Part shown: piece after piece, positions 1-8,209 of the stretch
How positions within the stretch are numbered: position 1 is the first letter of the stretch
Layout: every line of letters begins with the position of its first letter
Source of the DNA: JBIOUF01 sp044866695
GTDB lineage: Bacteria; Actinomycetota; Actinomycetes; Propionibacteriales; Nocardioidaceae
Direction of reading: 5' to 3'
NCBI GenBank assembly: GCA_044866695.1
Contig: JBIOUF010000132.1
Location: forward strand, 1-44,136
Length of the DNA stretch: 44,136 nucleotides
Translations under genes and position numbers: made by a program
The notes under the pieces: model-generated
Databases searched by the model: none
What the model was told of the DNA's origin: nothing
The model's input: only the letters and a program-made list of their open reading frames with translations

Positions 1-227
1 CGACCAGCCCGCTGGGTCGGTCCGTAGACATCGCGCCGGAAGACGAGCACCGTCCATCCGAGCCCGTCCAACCAGGCACGACGGTCCCGGTCGGACGTTG
101 CGGCGTCGGCTCCGTGGAACCCTTCGCCGTCGTACTCGGCGGCGAAGCGAAGCTCCGTCGCCCCAGGTGCAGCCGGAAGGAACCGAGGCCGCGCGGCCTG
201 GGGAAGACTCGCCCACTCGACAGCCAC
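1..227 (-). CDS. DUF559-type (endonuclease-like fold) protein, partial, possibly degraded
   Basis: The minus-strand frame running off the left edge reads ELRFAAEYDGEGFHG, then DRDRRAWLDGLGWTVLVFRR and DVYGP. The order E-Y-D-G-E-x-x-H followed by D-R-x-R-R-x-W-L and G-W-x-V-L-V-F is characteristic of DUF559 proteins, which are common in Nocardioides-like actinobacteria and related to Vsr-like nucleases. The C-terminus lies outside the window. The 5' end is unclear. The frame stays open upstream but runs into a 32-bp tandem repeat whose period is not a multiple of three, and the helix-turn-helix portion usual in this family is not seen. A GTG at 227 is the most downstream reasonable start, but I see no convincing ribosome site. 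It could be a pseudogene whose 5' part was replaced by the repeat. No function beyond family membership can be claimed. Confidence 0.5.
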   Translation of the reverse strand, partial: MAVEWASLPQAARPRFLPAAPGATELRFAAEYDGEGFHGADAATSDRDRRAWLDGLGWTVLVFRRDVYGPTQRAG

Positions 228-298
228 CCACCAGGAAGACCCGCCCACTCGACAGCCACCCACCAGGAAGACCCGCCGACTCGGCTGTCCTCGGGCTC
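203..298. repeat. 32-bp tandem repeat, two near-identical copies plus a partial third
   Basis: Units begin with GAAGAC(T/C)CGCC at 203, 235 and 267. The first two copies (203-234, 235-266) differ at only one base. The third shares its first ~17 bases and then diverges. The period is not a multiple of 3, so it changes reading frame in any ORF crossing it. It overlaps the apparent 5' end of the DUF559 fragment. Confidence 0.8.
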
Positions 299-304
299 CC
301 GAGA

Positions 305-380
305 CACCGCCTGAGCGGACACCAGCGGTAAGACCCCGAGCGGAGCGAGGTGGCTACGGCTGGTGTCGGCTCAGGCGGTG
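305..380. terminator. Long inverted repeat at the polyprenyl synthase 3' end (possible terminator)
   Basis: Positions 305-326 and 359-380 are reverse complements over 22 bases with a single mismatch, separated by 32 bases. The right arm includes the last codons and stop of the minus-strand polyprenyl synthase gene (stop 373-371). The RNA from that strand could form a very stable hairpin starting at the stop codon. There is no U-run, which is usual for GC-rich actinobacterial terminators. The loop contains CGAGCGGAGCGAG (337-349), a motif repeated elsewhere in the window. Confidence 0.6.
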
Positions 381-1369
381 CGGGTGGCGATGAGGGCGGC
401 GAAGGCGTCCAGGGCCTCGCGGACGGGGCCGTCGGGGAGGACGTCGAGAAGGTCGGCGGCCTCGTGGGCGAGGCGGAGGACGTAGGCGCGGCCGTGGTTC
501 ATGGCCGGGTGGGCGCGGAGGAGGGCGAGGGTCTCGGCGAGGGCCGCGTCGTCGGTGAGGTCGCCCTGCAACAGCTCGCGGAGCCGGGCGTCGCCGGGGT
601 CGGTGGAGCGCTGCGCGAGCAGGACGGGGAGGGTGGCGACGCCCTCGCGCAGGTCGGTGCCGGGCGTCTTGCCCGACTCGTCGGAGTCGCTGGCGACGTC
701 GAGGAGGTCGTCGGAGAGCTGGAAGGCGACCCCCACCTTCTCGCCGTACGCCGTCAGCGCCTCGACCACCTGGGCAGGGGCGCCGGCGAACATGGCCCCG
801 TAGCGGGCCGAGGTGGCCAGCAGCGACCCGGTCTTCCCACCCACCACCCGCAGGTAGTGGTCGAGGGGATCGCCGCCCCGCGGGCCCAGGGTCTCCAGGA
901 TCTGCCCCTCGACCAGCCGGGAGAACGTCTCGGCCTGGATCCGCACCGCCTCGGGGCCGAGGAGCGAGGTGAGCTCGGAGGACTTGGAGAACAGCCAGTC
1001 GCCGGCGAGGATCGCGACGTGGTTGTCCCACCGGGCGTTGGCCGACTCGGCGCCGCGCCGCAGCATCGCCTCGTCCATGACGTCGTCGTGGTAGAGCGAG
1101 GCCAGGTGGGTGAGCTCGACCACGCAGGCTGCGGTGAGCACCTCCGGAGGCTCCGGGTCGGCGGCCTCGGCGGCCAGCAGCACCAGCAGGGGGCGGAATC
1201 GCTTGCCCCCCGCCCGCAGCAGGTGCCGGGCGGCCTCGGTGACGAACGGCGCCTCGGAGGCGACCACGTCCAGCAGCGCCGTCTCCACCTCGGCCATCCG
1301 GGCCCGCAGCCGGGCCTCGAGGACCTCGTCGACCACGGGCATCGCCAGCGAAGGCGGGGGCGCGGTCAT
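371..1369 (-). CDS. Polyprenyl (all-trans) diphosphate synthase, menaquinone side chain
   Basis: This 332-aa class I trans-isoprenyl diphosphate synthase condenses isopentenyl diphosphate onto an allylic primer to make the long side chain that MenA attaches to the naphthoquinone ring. The GGKRFRP substrate motif lies at about 54-60. The first aspartate-rich motif DDVMD is at 95-99 and the second, DDLLD, at 220-224; both bind Mg2+-diphosphate. Small residues ahead of the first motif fit a long-chain product, but the exact chain length cannot be read from the sequence. I chose ATG 1369 because GAGGAG lies about 9 bases upstream; an earlier ATG at 1414 has no ribosome site. It follows nuoN by 61 bases on the same strand and is probably the last gene of the nuo transcript. 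It is comparable to the GrcC/IspB/HepT enzymes found near men/nuo genes in other actinobacteria. Confidence 0.9.
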   Translation of the reverse strand: MTAPPPSLAMPVVDEVLEARLRARMAEVETALLDVVASEAPFVTEAARHLLRAGGKRFRPLLVLLAAEAADPEPPEVLTAACVVELTHLASLYHDDVMDEAMLRRGAESANARWDNHVAILAGDWLFSKSSELTSLLGPEAVRIQAETFSRLVEGQILETLGPRGGDPLDHYLRVVGGKTGSLLATSARYGAMFAGAPAQVVEALTAYGEKVGVAFQLSDDLLDVASDSDESGKTPGTDLREGVATLPVLLAQRSTDPGDARLRELLQGDLTDDAALAETLALLRAHPAMNHGRAYVLRLAHEAADLLDVLPDGPVREALDAFAALIATRTA

Positions 1370-1430
1370 GACGGGCGGCTCCTCGGTACGGCGGGCGGGA
1401 CTCGGTAGGACCATGGTGCAGGGCAGCCGG

Positions 1431-3014
1431 TCAGCGGATGAGCTGGCCGGCCGACGCCGCGAGGTCGAGCACCGGTCCGGGCATGATGCCCAGTGCCACC
1501 GTCGTCGCGAACCCGACCGCGATCACGATAGTCGTCAAGATGCTGGGCACCGCCACCGTGGGCCCGTCGCCGACCGGCTCGGCGAAGTACATCAGCACGA
1601 TGACCCGGACGTAGAAGAACGCCGCGGCGGCCGAGACCAGCACGCCGATCACCACCAGCGGCCACGCGCCGCCGGACGCGGCGGAGGTGAACACGGCCCA
1701 CTTGCCGGTGAACCCGCTGGTCAGCGGGATCCCGGCCATGGCCAGCAGCAGGAAGGCGAACACGCCGGCCACGACCGGGGCCTCGCGACCGAGCCCCGCC
1801 CACCGGCTCAGCGCGGTCACCTCGCCCCCGGAGTCGCGGACCAGGGTCACGACCGCGAACGCCGCCACCGTGGTGAAGCCGTAGGTGACCAGGTAGAACA
1901 GGACCGCCTGCACCGAGGTCAGCGCGCCGTCGCCGGCCTGCTGCAGGCCGACGAACCCGGTGAGCAGGAAGCCGGCGTGCGCCACCGAGGAGTAGGCCAG
2001 CATCCGCTTCACGTCGGACTGGGTCAGCGCGAAGATGCCGCCGACCAGCATGGTCAGGGCGGCGACCACCCAGATGACCGGCGCCCAGTCGTCGCGGGCC
2101 GCGCCCAGGCCGACGTAGAACAGCCGCAGCAGCGCGCCGAACGCCGCCACCTTGGTGCTGGCCGCCATGAACCCCGTGACCGCGGTGGGCGCCCCCTGGT
2201 AGACGTCGGGGGTCCAGGAGTGGAACGGCGCCGCGCTCACCTTGAACAGCAGCCCGACAGCGAGCAGCCCGATGCCGGCCAGCAGCAGGCCCTCCGCGCC
2301 GATGCGGCCCTGCACGGCGTTGTTGACGTCGGCCAGGTTGAAGGACCCGGCGTAGCCGTACACCAGCGCGAGCCCGTAGAGGAAGAAGCCGGAGCTGAAC
2401 GCGCCGAGGAGGAAGTACTTCATCGCCGCCTCCTGGCTGAGCAGGCGGCGACGCCGGGCCAGGCCGCACAGCAGGTACAGCGGCAGCGACAGCACCTCGA
2501 GCGCCACGAACATCAGCAGCAGGTCGTTGGCGGCGGGGAACAGCATCATCCCGCCGACCGAGAACAGCAGCAGCGGGTAGACCTCGGTGTGCTCCAGCCC
2601 CCGCGTGGACGCCTGCCGCTCCGCCTCGGTGCCGGGCAGCGCGGCGGCCTGGCCGGCGAACGCGCTGACCCCGCCGTCCAGGTGCCGCTCCGCGAACAGC
2701 AGCATGCCCGCCATCGACAGCACCAGGATGGTGCCCCACAGGAACACGCTCGGCCCGTCGACGACGATGGCTCCCTCGGCCGCGACCAGCCCGCGCGCGG
2801 CGCCGTCGGCCTGCTCCTCGAGACCCAGGCCGACCCAGATGGTCGCGGCCAGGGCGGCGACGAGGCCGACCAGGGTGAGCAGGGTCTGCACCAGGAAGCG
2901 GCGGTCGCGGGCCACGAACGCCTCCACCAGCACGCCGAGCACGGCGAAAGCGAGGATGACCAGCAGCGGCGAGAGCTCGGCGTACTCCACGTGCGGCGCG
3001 GTGAAGTCGGTCAC
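1431..3014 (-). CDS. nuoN: NADH-quinone oxidoreductase subunit N
   Basis: This 527-aa membrane-arm subunit belongs to the Mrp/antiporter-like family and is one of three proton-channel subunits of complex I (with NuoL and NuoM). The sequence is a series of hydrophobic helices. It includes the conserved channel segment with EAAMKYFLLGAFSSGFFLYG at about 200 and LTQSDVKRMLAYSSVAHAG in the second half, carrying the Lys and His expected in the proton path. I chose the GTG start at 3014 because it overlaps the nuoM stop (GTGA), the junction style of nearly every neighbour in this operon. A longer frame continuing upstream to 4229 is only an out-of-frame reading of nuoM. Residues 60-120 include a soluble, Ala/Gly/Glu-rich loop between early helices. 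Length is normal for the family. Confidence 0.95.
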   Translation of the reverse strand: MTDFTAPHVEYAELSPLLVILAFAVLGVLVEAFVARDRRFLVQTLLTLVGLVAALAATIWVGLGLEEQADGAARGLVAAEGAIVVDGPSVFLWGTILVLSMAGMLLFAERHLDGGVSAFAGQAAALPGTEAERQASTRGLEHTEVYPLLLFSVGGMMLFPAANDLLLMFVALEVLSLPLYLLCGLARRRRLLSQEAAMKYFLLGAFSSGFFLYGLALVYGYAGSFNLADVNNAVQGRIGAEGLLLAGIGLLAVGLLFKVSAAPFHSWTPDVYQGAPTAVTGFMAASTKVAAFGALLRLFYVGLGAARDDWAPVIWVVAALTMLVGGIFALTQSDVKRMLAYSSVAHAGFLLTGFVGLQQAGDGALTSVQAVLFYLVTYGFTTVAAFAVVTLVRDSGGEVTALSRWAGLGREAPVVAGVFAFLLLAMAGIPLTSGFTGKWAVFTSAASGGAWPLVVIGVLVSAAAAFFYVRVIVLMYFAEPVGDGPTVAVPSILTTIVIAVGFATTVALGIMPGPVLDLAASAGQLIR

Positions 3015-4558
3015 GGCTGACCCTCCTCGGACGCGGCGGCCGGCGCGACCTCGGGCTCGGGATCGGAGACCCCGACCTGGGTCAGCGTGTGGTCGACGGC
3101 GGGGTTGATGATCGCGGTCAGCGGCTTGGGGAAGAACCCGAGCCCGACGATCAGCACGAGCAGCGGCGCGACGGCGACGATCTCCCGCAGGCGGAGGTCG
3201 GGCATCGCTGCGACCTCGGCCCTGGTGGGACCGGTCATGGTGCGCTGGTACATCAGCAGGATGTAGAGCGCCGCCAGGACGATGCCGAGCACGGCGAACG
3301 CGGCGTACCACCAGTTGTGCAGGAACGCGCCGCTGAGCACCAGGAACTCCGAGACGAACGGCGACAGTCCGGGCAGCGACAGCGAGGAGAGCCCCGCGAC
3401 CAGGAACGTGCCGGCCAGCACCGGCGCGACCTTCTCCACCCCACCGAAGTCGGGGATCCACCGGGACCCGCGCCTGCTGATCAGGAAGCCGGTGATGAGG
3501 AACAGCGCCGCGGTGGACAGGCCGTGGTTGAACATGTACAGGGTCGAGCCGGTCTGGCCCTGCGAGTTCAGCACGAAGATGCCGAGCACGATGAACCCGA
3601 AGTGCGAGACCGACGTGTAGGCGATCAGGCGGGGGATGCTGCGCTGGCCGATCGCGAGCAGAGCGCCGTACAGCACCGAGACCACGGCGAGCACCAGCAC
3701 CACCGGCGTCGCCCACTGGGACGCCTCGGGGAACAGCCCGAGGCAGTAGCGCAGCATCCCGAAGGTGCCGATCTTGTCCAGGATGCTGACCAGGAGCACC
3801 GACGTGCCCGGCGTCGCCTCGTCGGCCGCGTCGGGAAGCCAGGTGTGCACCGGGAACATCGGCGCCTTGATCGCGAACGCCACGAAGAAGCCGAGGAACA
3901 GCCAGCGCGACAGGTCGGTGTCGACGTCGGCCATGAGCGGGGTGAGGTCGGAGAGCAGGTACGTCGGACCGCCGTCGCTCTTGGCCGACTCCACGTAGAG
4001 CCCCACCACCGACGCCAGCATGAGCAGGCCGCCGAGCAGCGAGAACAGCAGGAACTTGACTGCCGCGTAGGAGCGCCGCGGACCACCGAAGCCGCCGATC
4101 AGGAAGTAGACCGGGATCAGCGTGGCCTCGAAGAGGACGTAGAAGAGGAAGACGTCGGTCGCGGCGAAGACGCCGATCGCGAGCCCTTCCAGCGCCAGCA
4201 TCCAGGCGAAGAACGAGCTTGTGCTCCACCGCGCCGCGTCACCGTCGTCCCACGACGCGAGGATCACGACCGGGCTCAGCACCGCGGTCAGCAGGACCAG
4301 GGTGAGCCCGATGCCGTCCACGCCCACCGCGTAGTGGGCGCCGAAGGCCGAGATCCACTCGTGCACCTCGGTGAGCTGGTAGCGCTCGCCGTCGGGGTCG
4401 AACTGGAAGGCGGCCACCACCGCGAGCGCCAGCGTCGCCAGCGAGACGGCCAGCGCCACCTGCTTGGGCGGGGTCGGGTTGCGCCGCGGCAGCAGCGTCA
4501 CCACGACGGCGCCGGCCAGCGGCACGGCGATCAGGACGGTCAGCATGGAGACGTTCAT
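3011..4558 (-). CDS. nuoM: NADH-quinone oxidoreductase subunit M
   Basis: This 515-aa antiporter-like membrane subunit of complex I forms one of the proton-translocating half-channel pairs. Visible hallmarks are the EATLIPVYFLIGG helix with its channel glutamate at about 145-157, KAPMFPVHTWLPDAADEATP at about 231-250, and IGQRSIPRLIAYTSVSHFGF near 305-325. It has about 14 hydrophobic segments, as expected. The ATG start at 4558 overlaps the nuoL stop by four bases (ATGA), and its own stop overlaps the nuoN GTG, so L-M-N are translationally coupled. The C-terminus ends in a short Ala/Glu-rich cytoplasmic tail of about 25 residues. No missing motif or frameshift is seen. Confidence 0.96.
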   Translation of the reverse strand: MNVSMLTVLIAVPLAGAVVVTLLPRRNPTPPKQVALAVSLATLALAVVAAFQFDPDGERYQLTEVHEWISAFGAHYAVGVDGIGLTLVLLTAVLSPVVILASWDDGDAARWSTSSFFAWMLALEGLAIGVFAATDVFLFYVLFEATLIPVYFLIGGFGGPRRSYAAVKFLLFSLLGGLLMLASVVGLYVESAKSDGGPTYLLSDLTPLMADVDTDLSRWLFLGFFVAFAIKAPMFPVHTWLPDAADEATPGTSVLLVSILDKIGTFGMLRYCLGLFPEASQWATPVVLVLAVVSVLYGALLAIGQRSIPRLIAYTSVSHFGFIVLGIFVLNSQGQTGSTLYMFNHGLSTAALFLITGFLISRRGSRWIPDFGGVEKVAPVLAGTFLVAGLSSLSLPGLSPFVSEFLVLSGAFLHNWWYAAFAVLGIVLAALYILLMYQRTMTGPTRAEVAAMPDLRLREIVAVAPLLVLIVGLGFFPKPLTAIINPAVDHTLTQVGVSDPEPEVAPAAASEEGQP

Positions 4559-6492
4559 GCCAGGTTCACCGCCACCAGCGCGGCGACCAGGACCAGGGCG
4601 CCGAGCAGGATCGAGAGCGCGTAGGAGCGGACGTAGCCGGTCTGCAGCCTTCGGAACGTCGCCGACATCCCCACCCCGGCGGCGCCGGTGCCGTCCACCG
4701 CCCCGTCGACCACGTCGTCGTCGAAGGTGACCAGCGACTCCACGAGGGTGTCACCGGGCCGCATGAACACTGCCTCGTTGATCGCGTCGCCGTACAGGTC
4801 CGCGCGGGCCGCCCGGGTGACGAAGCTGACCCGTTGCGGCGCCTCCCGCGGCACCGGGCGCCGGCCGTAGGTCAGCCAGGCGATCGTCACGCCGACCGCC
4901 ACGACGGCGACGACGATGAGCGTGTAGGCGATGGCCGGCAGCGGCAGCTCCTCGTGCTCGACGTGGCCGACCACCGGCGAGAGCCAGTCGACGATCCAGT
5001 CGCCGGCGAGCAGCAGCCCGCCCAGCAGCGACAGCGCGGACAGCACGATGAGCGGGATGGTCATCACCTTCGGCGACTCGTGCGGGTGGACGCCCGGCTC
5101 CCAGCGCTTCTCGCCGAAGAAGGTCATCAGCATGACCCGGGTCATGTAGAACGCGGTGATCCCGGCGCCCAGCAGCGCGGCGAGGCCGGTGACCAGGTTG
5201 TCGCCGAACGCGGTCTCGATGATCTTGTCCTTGGACCAGAAGCCCGCGAACCCCGGGAAGCCGATGATCGCCAGGTAGCCGATCGCGAAGGTCACGAAGG
5301 TCACCGGGATCTTGCGGGCCAGCGCCCCGTAGTGCCGCATGTCCACGTCGTCGTTGGTCGCGTGCATGACCGAGCCGGCGCCGAGGAACAGGTCGGCCTT
5401 GAAGAACCCGTGGGTGAGCAGGTGGAAGATCGCGAACGCGTACCCGGCCACCCCGAGCCCCGCGGCGAGCATCATGTAGCCGATCTGGCTCATCGTCGAC
5501 CCGGCCAGCGCCTTCTTGATGTCGTCCTTGGCGCAGCCGATGACCGCGCCCCACAGCAGCGTGACCGCGCCGACCACCACGACGGCGGTCTGGGCGGCCT
5601 CGGTGTGCTCGTAGATGAAGTTCGAGCGGACCACCAGGTACACACCCGCGGTCACCATCGTCGCGGCGTGGATCAGCGCCGACACGGGGGTCGGGCCCTC
5701 CATGGCGTCCAGGAGCCAGGACTGCAGCGGCACCTGTGCCGACTTGCCGCAGGCGGCGAGCAGGAGCAGCAGCCCGAGGACGGTCAGGGTGGTCTCGGAG
5801 GCCTCGTCGGCGAGCGCGGAGACACCGGCGAACGACACGGTGCCGAACGTCGCGATGAGCAGCATCGTGCCGAGGGCCATGCCGATGTCGCCGACCCGGT
5901 TGACCACGAAGGCCTTCTTCGCCGCGACCGCGGCCGACGGCTTGTGCTGCCAGAACCCGATCAGCAGGTACGACGCCAGGCCGACGCCCTCCCAGCCCAG
6001 GAACAGGCCGAGGTAGTTGTCGGCGAGGACCAGCATCAGCATGGCCGCGACGAACAGGTTGAGGTACCCGAAGAACCTCGCCCGCCGCTCGTCGTGGGCC
6101 ATGTAGCCGATCGAGTAGACGTGGATGATGCCGCCGACGCCGGTGATCAGCAGCACGAACAGCGCCGACAGCGGGTCGAGCAGCAGCCCCATGTCGACGG
6201 TCAGCCAGCCCGCGTCGAACCAGGTGTAGAGGGTCTGCCCGACCTGCCGGTCCGCCTCCTCGCGCCCGAGCAGCGCGAGGAAGCCGAGCAGCCCGACGAC
6301 GAACGAGGCGATGACGGTGGCGCAGCCGAGGTAGTGGGCGAAGGCCGAGGTGCGGCGGTTGCCGAGCACCAGGATCACCAGCGCGCCGGCGGCGGGAAGC
6401 GCGATGATCAGCCAGAGCAGCGACAGTACGCCGGTGCCGTCGGTCGGCTCGACCACCGGCACCACCTCGGCCCCGAGCAGCGTGGTTCCCAT
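4555..6492 (-). CDS. nuoL: NADH-quinone oxidoreductase subunit L
   Basis: This 645-aa protein is the largest membrane subunit of complex I, carrying a proton channel and the lateral helix that runs along the arm. It shows the NuoL core: FLGWEGVGLASYLLIGFWQH, KKAFVVNRVGDIG, LLDAMEGPTPVSALIHAATM and the DDIKKALAGSTMSQIGYMML region. The channel Glu, Lys and His residues are visible in these. HATNDDVDMRHYGAL and the FAGFWSKDKII segment are also typical. It starts at ATG 6492 with GAGAGG upstream, 10 bases after the nuoK stop. The 3' end overlaps nuoM by four bases. Length is within the usual range. Confidence 0.96.
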   Translation of the reverse strand: MGTTLLGAEVVPVVEPTDGTGVLSLLWLIIALPAAGALVILVLGNRRTSAFAHYLGCATVIASFVVGLLGFLALLGREEADRQVGQTLYTWFDAGWLTVDMGLLLDPLSALFVLLITGVGGIIHVYSIGYMAHDERRARFFGYLNLFVAAMLMLVLADNYLGLFLGWEGVGLASYLLIGFWQHKPSAAVAAKKAFVVNRVGDIGMALGTMLLIATFGTVSFAGVSALADEASETTLTVLGLLLLLAACGKSAQVPLQSWLLDAMEGPTPVSALIHAATMVTAGVYLVVRSNFIYEHTEAAQTAVVVVGAVTLLWGAVIGCAKDDIKKALAGSTMSQIGYMMLAAGLGVAGYAFAIFHLLTHGFFKADLFLGAGSVMHATNDDVDMRHYGALARKIPVTFVTFAIGYLAIIGFPGFAGFWSKDKIIETAFGDNLVTGLAALLGAGITAFYMTRVMLMTFFGEKRWEPGVHPHESPKVMTIPLIVLSALSLLGGLLLAGDWIVDWLSPVVGHVEHEELPLPAIAYTLIVVAVVAVGVTIAWLTYGRRPVPREAPQRVSFVTRAARADLYGDAINEAVFMRPGDTLVESLVTFDDDVVDGAVDGTGAAGVGMSATFRRLQTGYVRSYALSILLGALVLVAALVAVNLA

Positions 6493-6502
6493 CGTCTGCC
6501 TC

Positions 6503-6802
6503 TCAGTACTTCAGCAGGCTGGCGTCGTCGACCGAGGCCGAGCGCCGCGTGCGGAAGATGGTCATGATGATGGCCAGGCCGACCACCACCTCGGCCGCGG
6601 CCACCACCATCACGAAGAAGGCGGCCACCTGCCCGTCGAGCGTCCCGTTGACCCGGGCGAAGGTGACCAGGGTGAGGTTGGAGGCGTTGAGCATCAGCTC
6701 CACGCACATGAACACCACGATCGCGTTGCGGCGGGTGAGCACGCCGACGCAGCCGATGGTGAACAGGATCGCCGCCAGTACGAGGAACGGCGTCGCGCTC
6801 AT
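6503..6802 (-). CDS. nuoK: NADH-quinone oxidoreductase subunit K
   Basis: This 99-aa, three-helix membrane subunit (MrpC/NuoK family) helps form the fourth proton path next to NuoJ and NuoA. The characteristic second helix NAIVVFMCVELMLNASNL carries the conserved membrane glutamate (E at about 35). A second membrane acidic residue follows in the VVAAAEVVVGLAI helix. The ATG at 6802 has GGAGGG upstream. There is a 34-base gap to nuoJ and a 10-base gap to nuoL. Length is exactly typical. Confidence 0.96.
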   Translation of the reverse strand: MSATPFLVLAAILFTIGCVGVLTRRNAIVVFMCVELMLNASNLTLVTFARVNGTLDGQVAAFFVMVVAAAEVVVGLAIIMTIFRTRRSASVDDASLLKY

Positions 6803-6836
6803 CGCCGTGCCCTCCGTCCCGGGCGGTCCAGTGCGC

Positions 6837-7652
6837 TCATCCGAGATCCCCCTTCGCCTCCTGGCGCGCGGTCGACGCCGTGCCGTCGTCGGGTGCGCCG
6901 GCCGCGCCGGACATCTCCCGGGTCAGCGCGTCGATGTCGTCGGCCAGCTGCGGAGCCGACCGGACCGTGCCGCGCGCCGCCAGGACCCGCGACACCGACG
7001 ACTCGGCGGGCGAGCCGTCCGGGAGCAGGGCCGGGGTGTCCACGGCGTTGTGCCGCGCGTAGACGCCCGGTGACGGGAGCGGGCCGAGGTGCCGGCCGCT
7101 CTCGGCGTAGTCGCGCATGCGCTGCCGCGCCAGGTCGGGCTGCAGCGCCTTCGGAGTCAGCCGCTCCCGGTGGGCAAGGACCATCGCGCCGAGCGCCGCG
7201 GTGATGAGCAGGGCGCTGGTCACCTCGAAGGCGAACACGTACCTGTCGAAGACCAGCCTGGCCAGGCCCTGCACGTTGCCGTCGGCGTTGGCCTCGTCCA
7301 GGCCGGCGATCGGGCCGACGGTGAGCTGGGCGATGCCGACCACGACCAGCAGCCCGAACAGCAGGCCGACCAGGACGGCGGCGAGGCGCTGGCCCTTGAT
7401 GGTCTCCACAACGGAGTCCGAGGCGTCGACGCCGACCAGCATCAGCACGAACAAGAACAGCATCAGGATCGCGCCGGTGTAGACGATGATCTGGACGGCG
7501 AACAGGAACGGCGCGCCCTGGACGGCGTACAGGATCGCCAGGCCGATCATCACCACGGCGAGCAGCAGCGCGGCGTGGACGGCCTTGCGGACGAACAGGA
7601 TGCCCAGGGCGGCCAGCACCATGACGGGCGCGAGGATCCAGAATGCGGTCAC
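6837..7652 (-). CDS. nuoJ: NADH-quinone oxidoreductase subunit J
   Basis: This 271-aa membrane subunit of complex I occupies the junction between the peripheral arm and the proton channels. The N-terminal five-helix core runs to about residue 170 and includes FLFAVQIIVYTGAILMLFLF, the NuoJ signature helix. After the last helix (ALLITAALGAMVLAHRE) comes a hydrophilic tail of about 100 residues rich in Ala, Arg and Asp. That tail makes the protein longer than the E. coli subunit, but such extensions are common in actinobacteria. The GTG start at 7652 overlaps the nuoI stop (GTGA). An open frame upstream of this GTG lies inside nuoI in another frame and is not part of the protein. Confidence 0.93.
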   Translation of the reverse strand: MTAFWILAPVMVLAALGILFVRKAVHAALLLAVVMIGLAILYAVQGAPFLFAVQIIVYTGAILMLFLFVLMLVGVDASDSVVETIKGQRLAAVLVGLLFGLLVVVGIAQLTVGPIAGLDEANADGNVQGLARLVFDRYVFAFEVTSALLITAALGAMVLAHRERLTPKALQPDLARQRMRDYAESGRHLGPLPSPGVYARHNAVDTPALLPDGSPAESSVSRVLAARGTVRSAPQLADDIDALTREMSGAAGAPDDGTASTARQEAKGDLG

Positions 7653-8209
7653 GGGCGCTCCTCGGTCTCTCGCTGGGGCACGCCGCCGGAGTGCGGGCGG
7701 AAGGCGCCGCGGTAGTAGTCGGTGTCGGAGTCGCCCAGCATCATGGCGTGGGGGGGCTTCTCCATGCCGGGCAGGAGCGGTGCGAGCAGGTCCTGCTTCT
7801 CGTAGATCAGGTCGGCGCGGGTGGCGTCGGCCAGCTCGTACTCGTTGGTCATGGTGAGCGCGCGGGTCGGGCAGGCCTCGATGCACAGCCCGCACAGGAT
7901 GCACCGCAGGTAGTTGATCTGGTACACCCGGCCGTACCGCTCACCGGGGGAGAACCGCTCCTGGTCGGTGTTGGACGCGCCCTCGACGTAGATGGCGTCG
8001 GCGGGACACGCCCACGCGCACAGCTCACAGCCGATGCACTTCTCCAGGCCGTCCGGCCAGCGGTTGAGCTGGTGCCGGCCGTGGAAGCGAGGCGCGGTCG
8101 GCTTCTTCTCGAACGGGTACTGCTCGGTGACCACCTTCTTGAACATGGTCCGGAACGTGACGCCGAAGCCGGCGATCGGGTCCCAGAGCTGCTCCTTGAT
8201 CGAGGCCAT
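7649..8209 (-). CDS. nuoI: NADH-quinone oxidoreductase subunit I (two 4Fe-4S clusters)
   Basis: This 186-aa ferredoxin-like subunit of the peripheral arm carries clusters N6a and N6b, passing electrons from NuoG towards NuoB. Two CxxCxxCxxxCP motifs are intact: Cys58, 61, 64, 68 and Cys103, 106, 109, 113. The amphipathic N-terminus is the usual membrane-facing segment. Its ATG at 8209 directly abuts the nuoH stop codon (TGA then ATG, no gap), so coupled translation is likely. The 3' end overlaps nuoJ. About 55 residues after the second cluster form an actinobacterial-style tail. Confidence 0.96.
   Translation of the reverse strand: MASIKEQLWDPIAGFGVTFRTMFKKVVTEQYPFEKKPTAPRFHGRHQLNRWPDGLEKCIGCELCAWACPADAIYVEGASNTDQERFSPGERYGRVYQINYLRCILCGLCIEACPTRALTMTNEYELADATRADLIYEKQDLLAPLLPGMEKPPHAMMLGDSDTDYYRGAFRPHSGGVPQRETEERP

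Noticed and set aside
1431..4229. A single 932-residue NuoN-like protein
   Set aside because: The first ~405 residues are an Arg-rich out-of-frame reading of nuoM; the hydrophobic NuoN sequence begins at the GTG overlapping the nuoM stop (3014).
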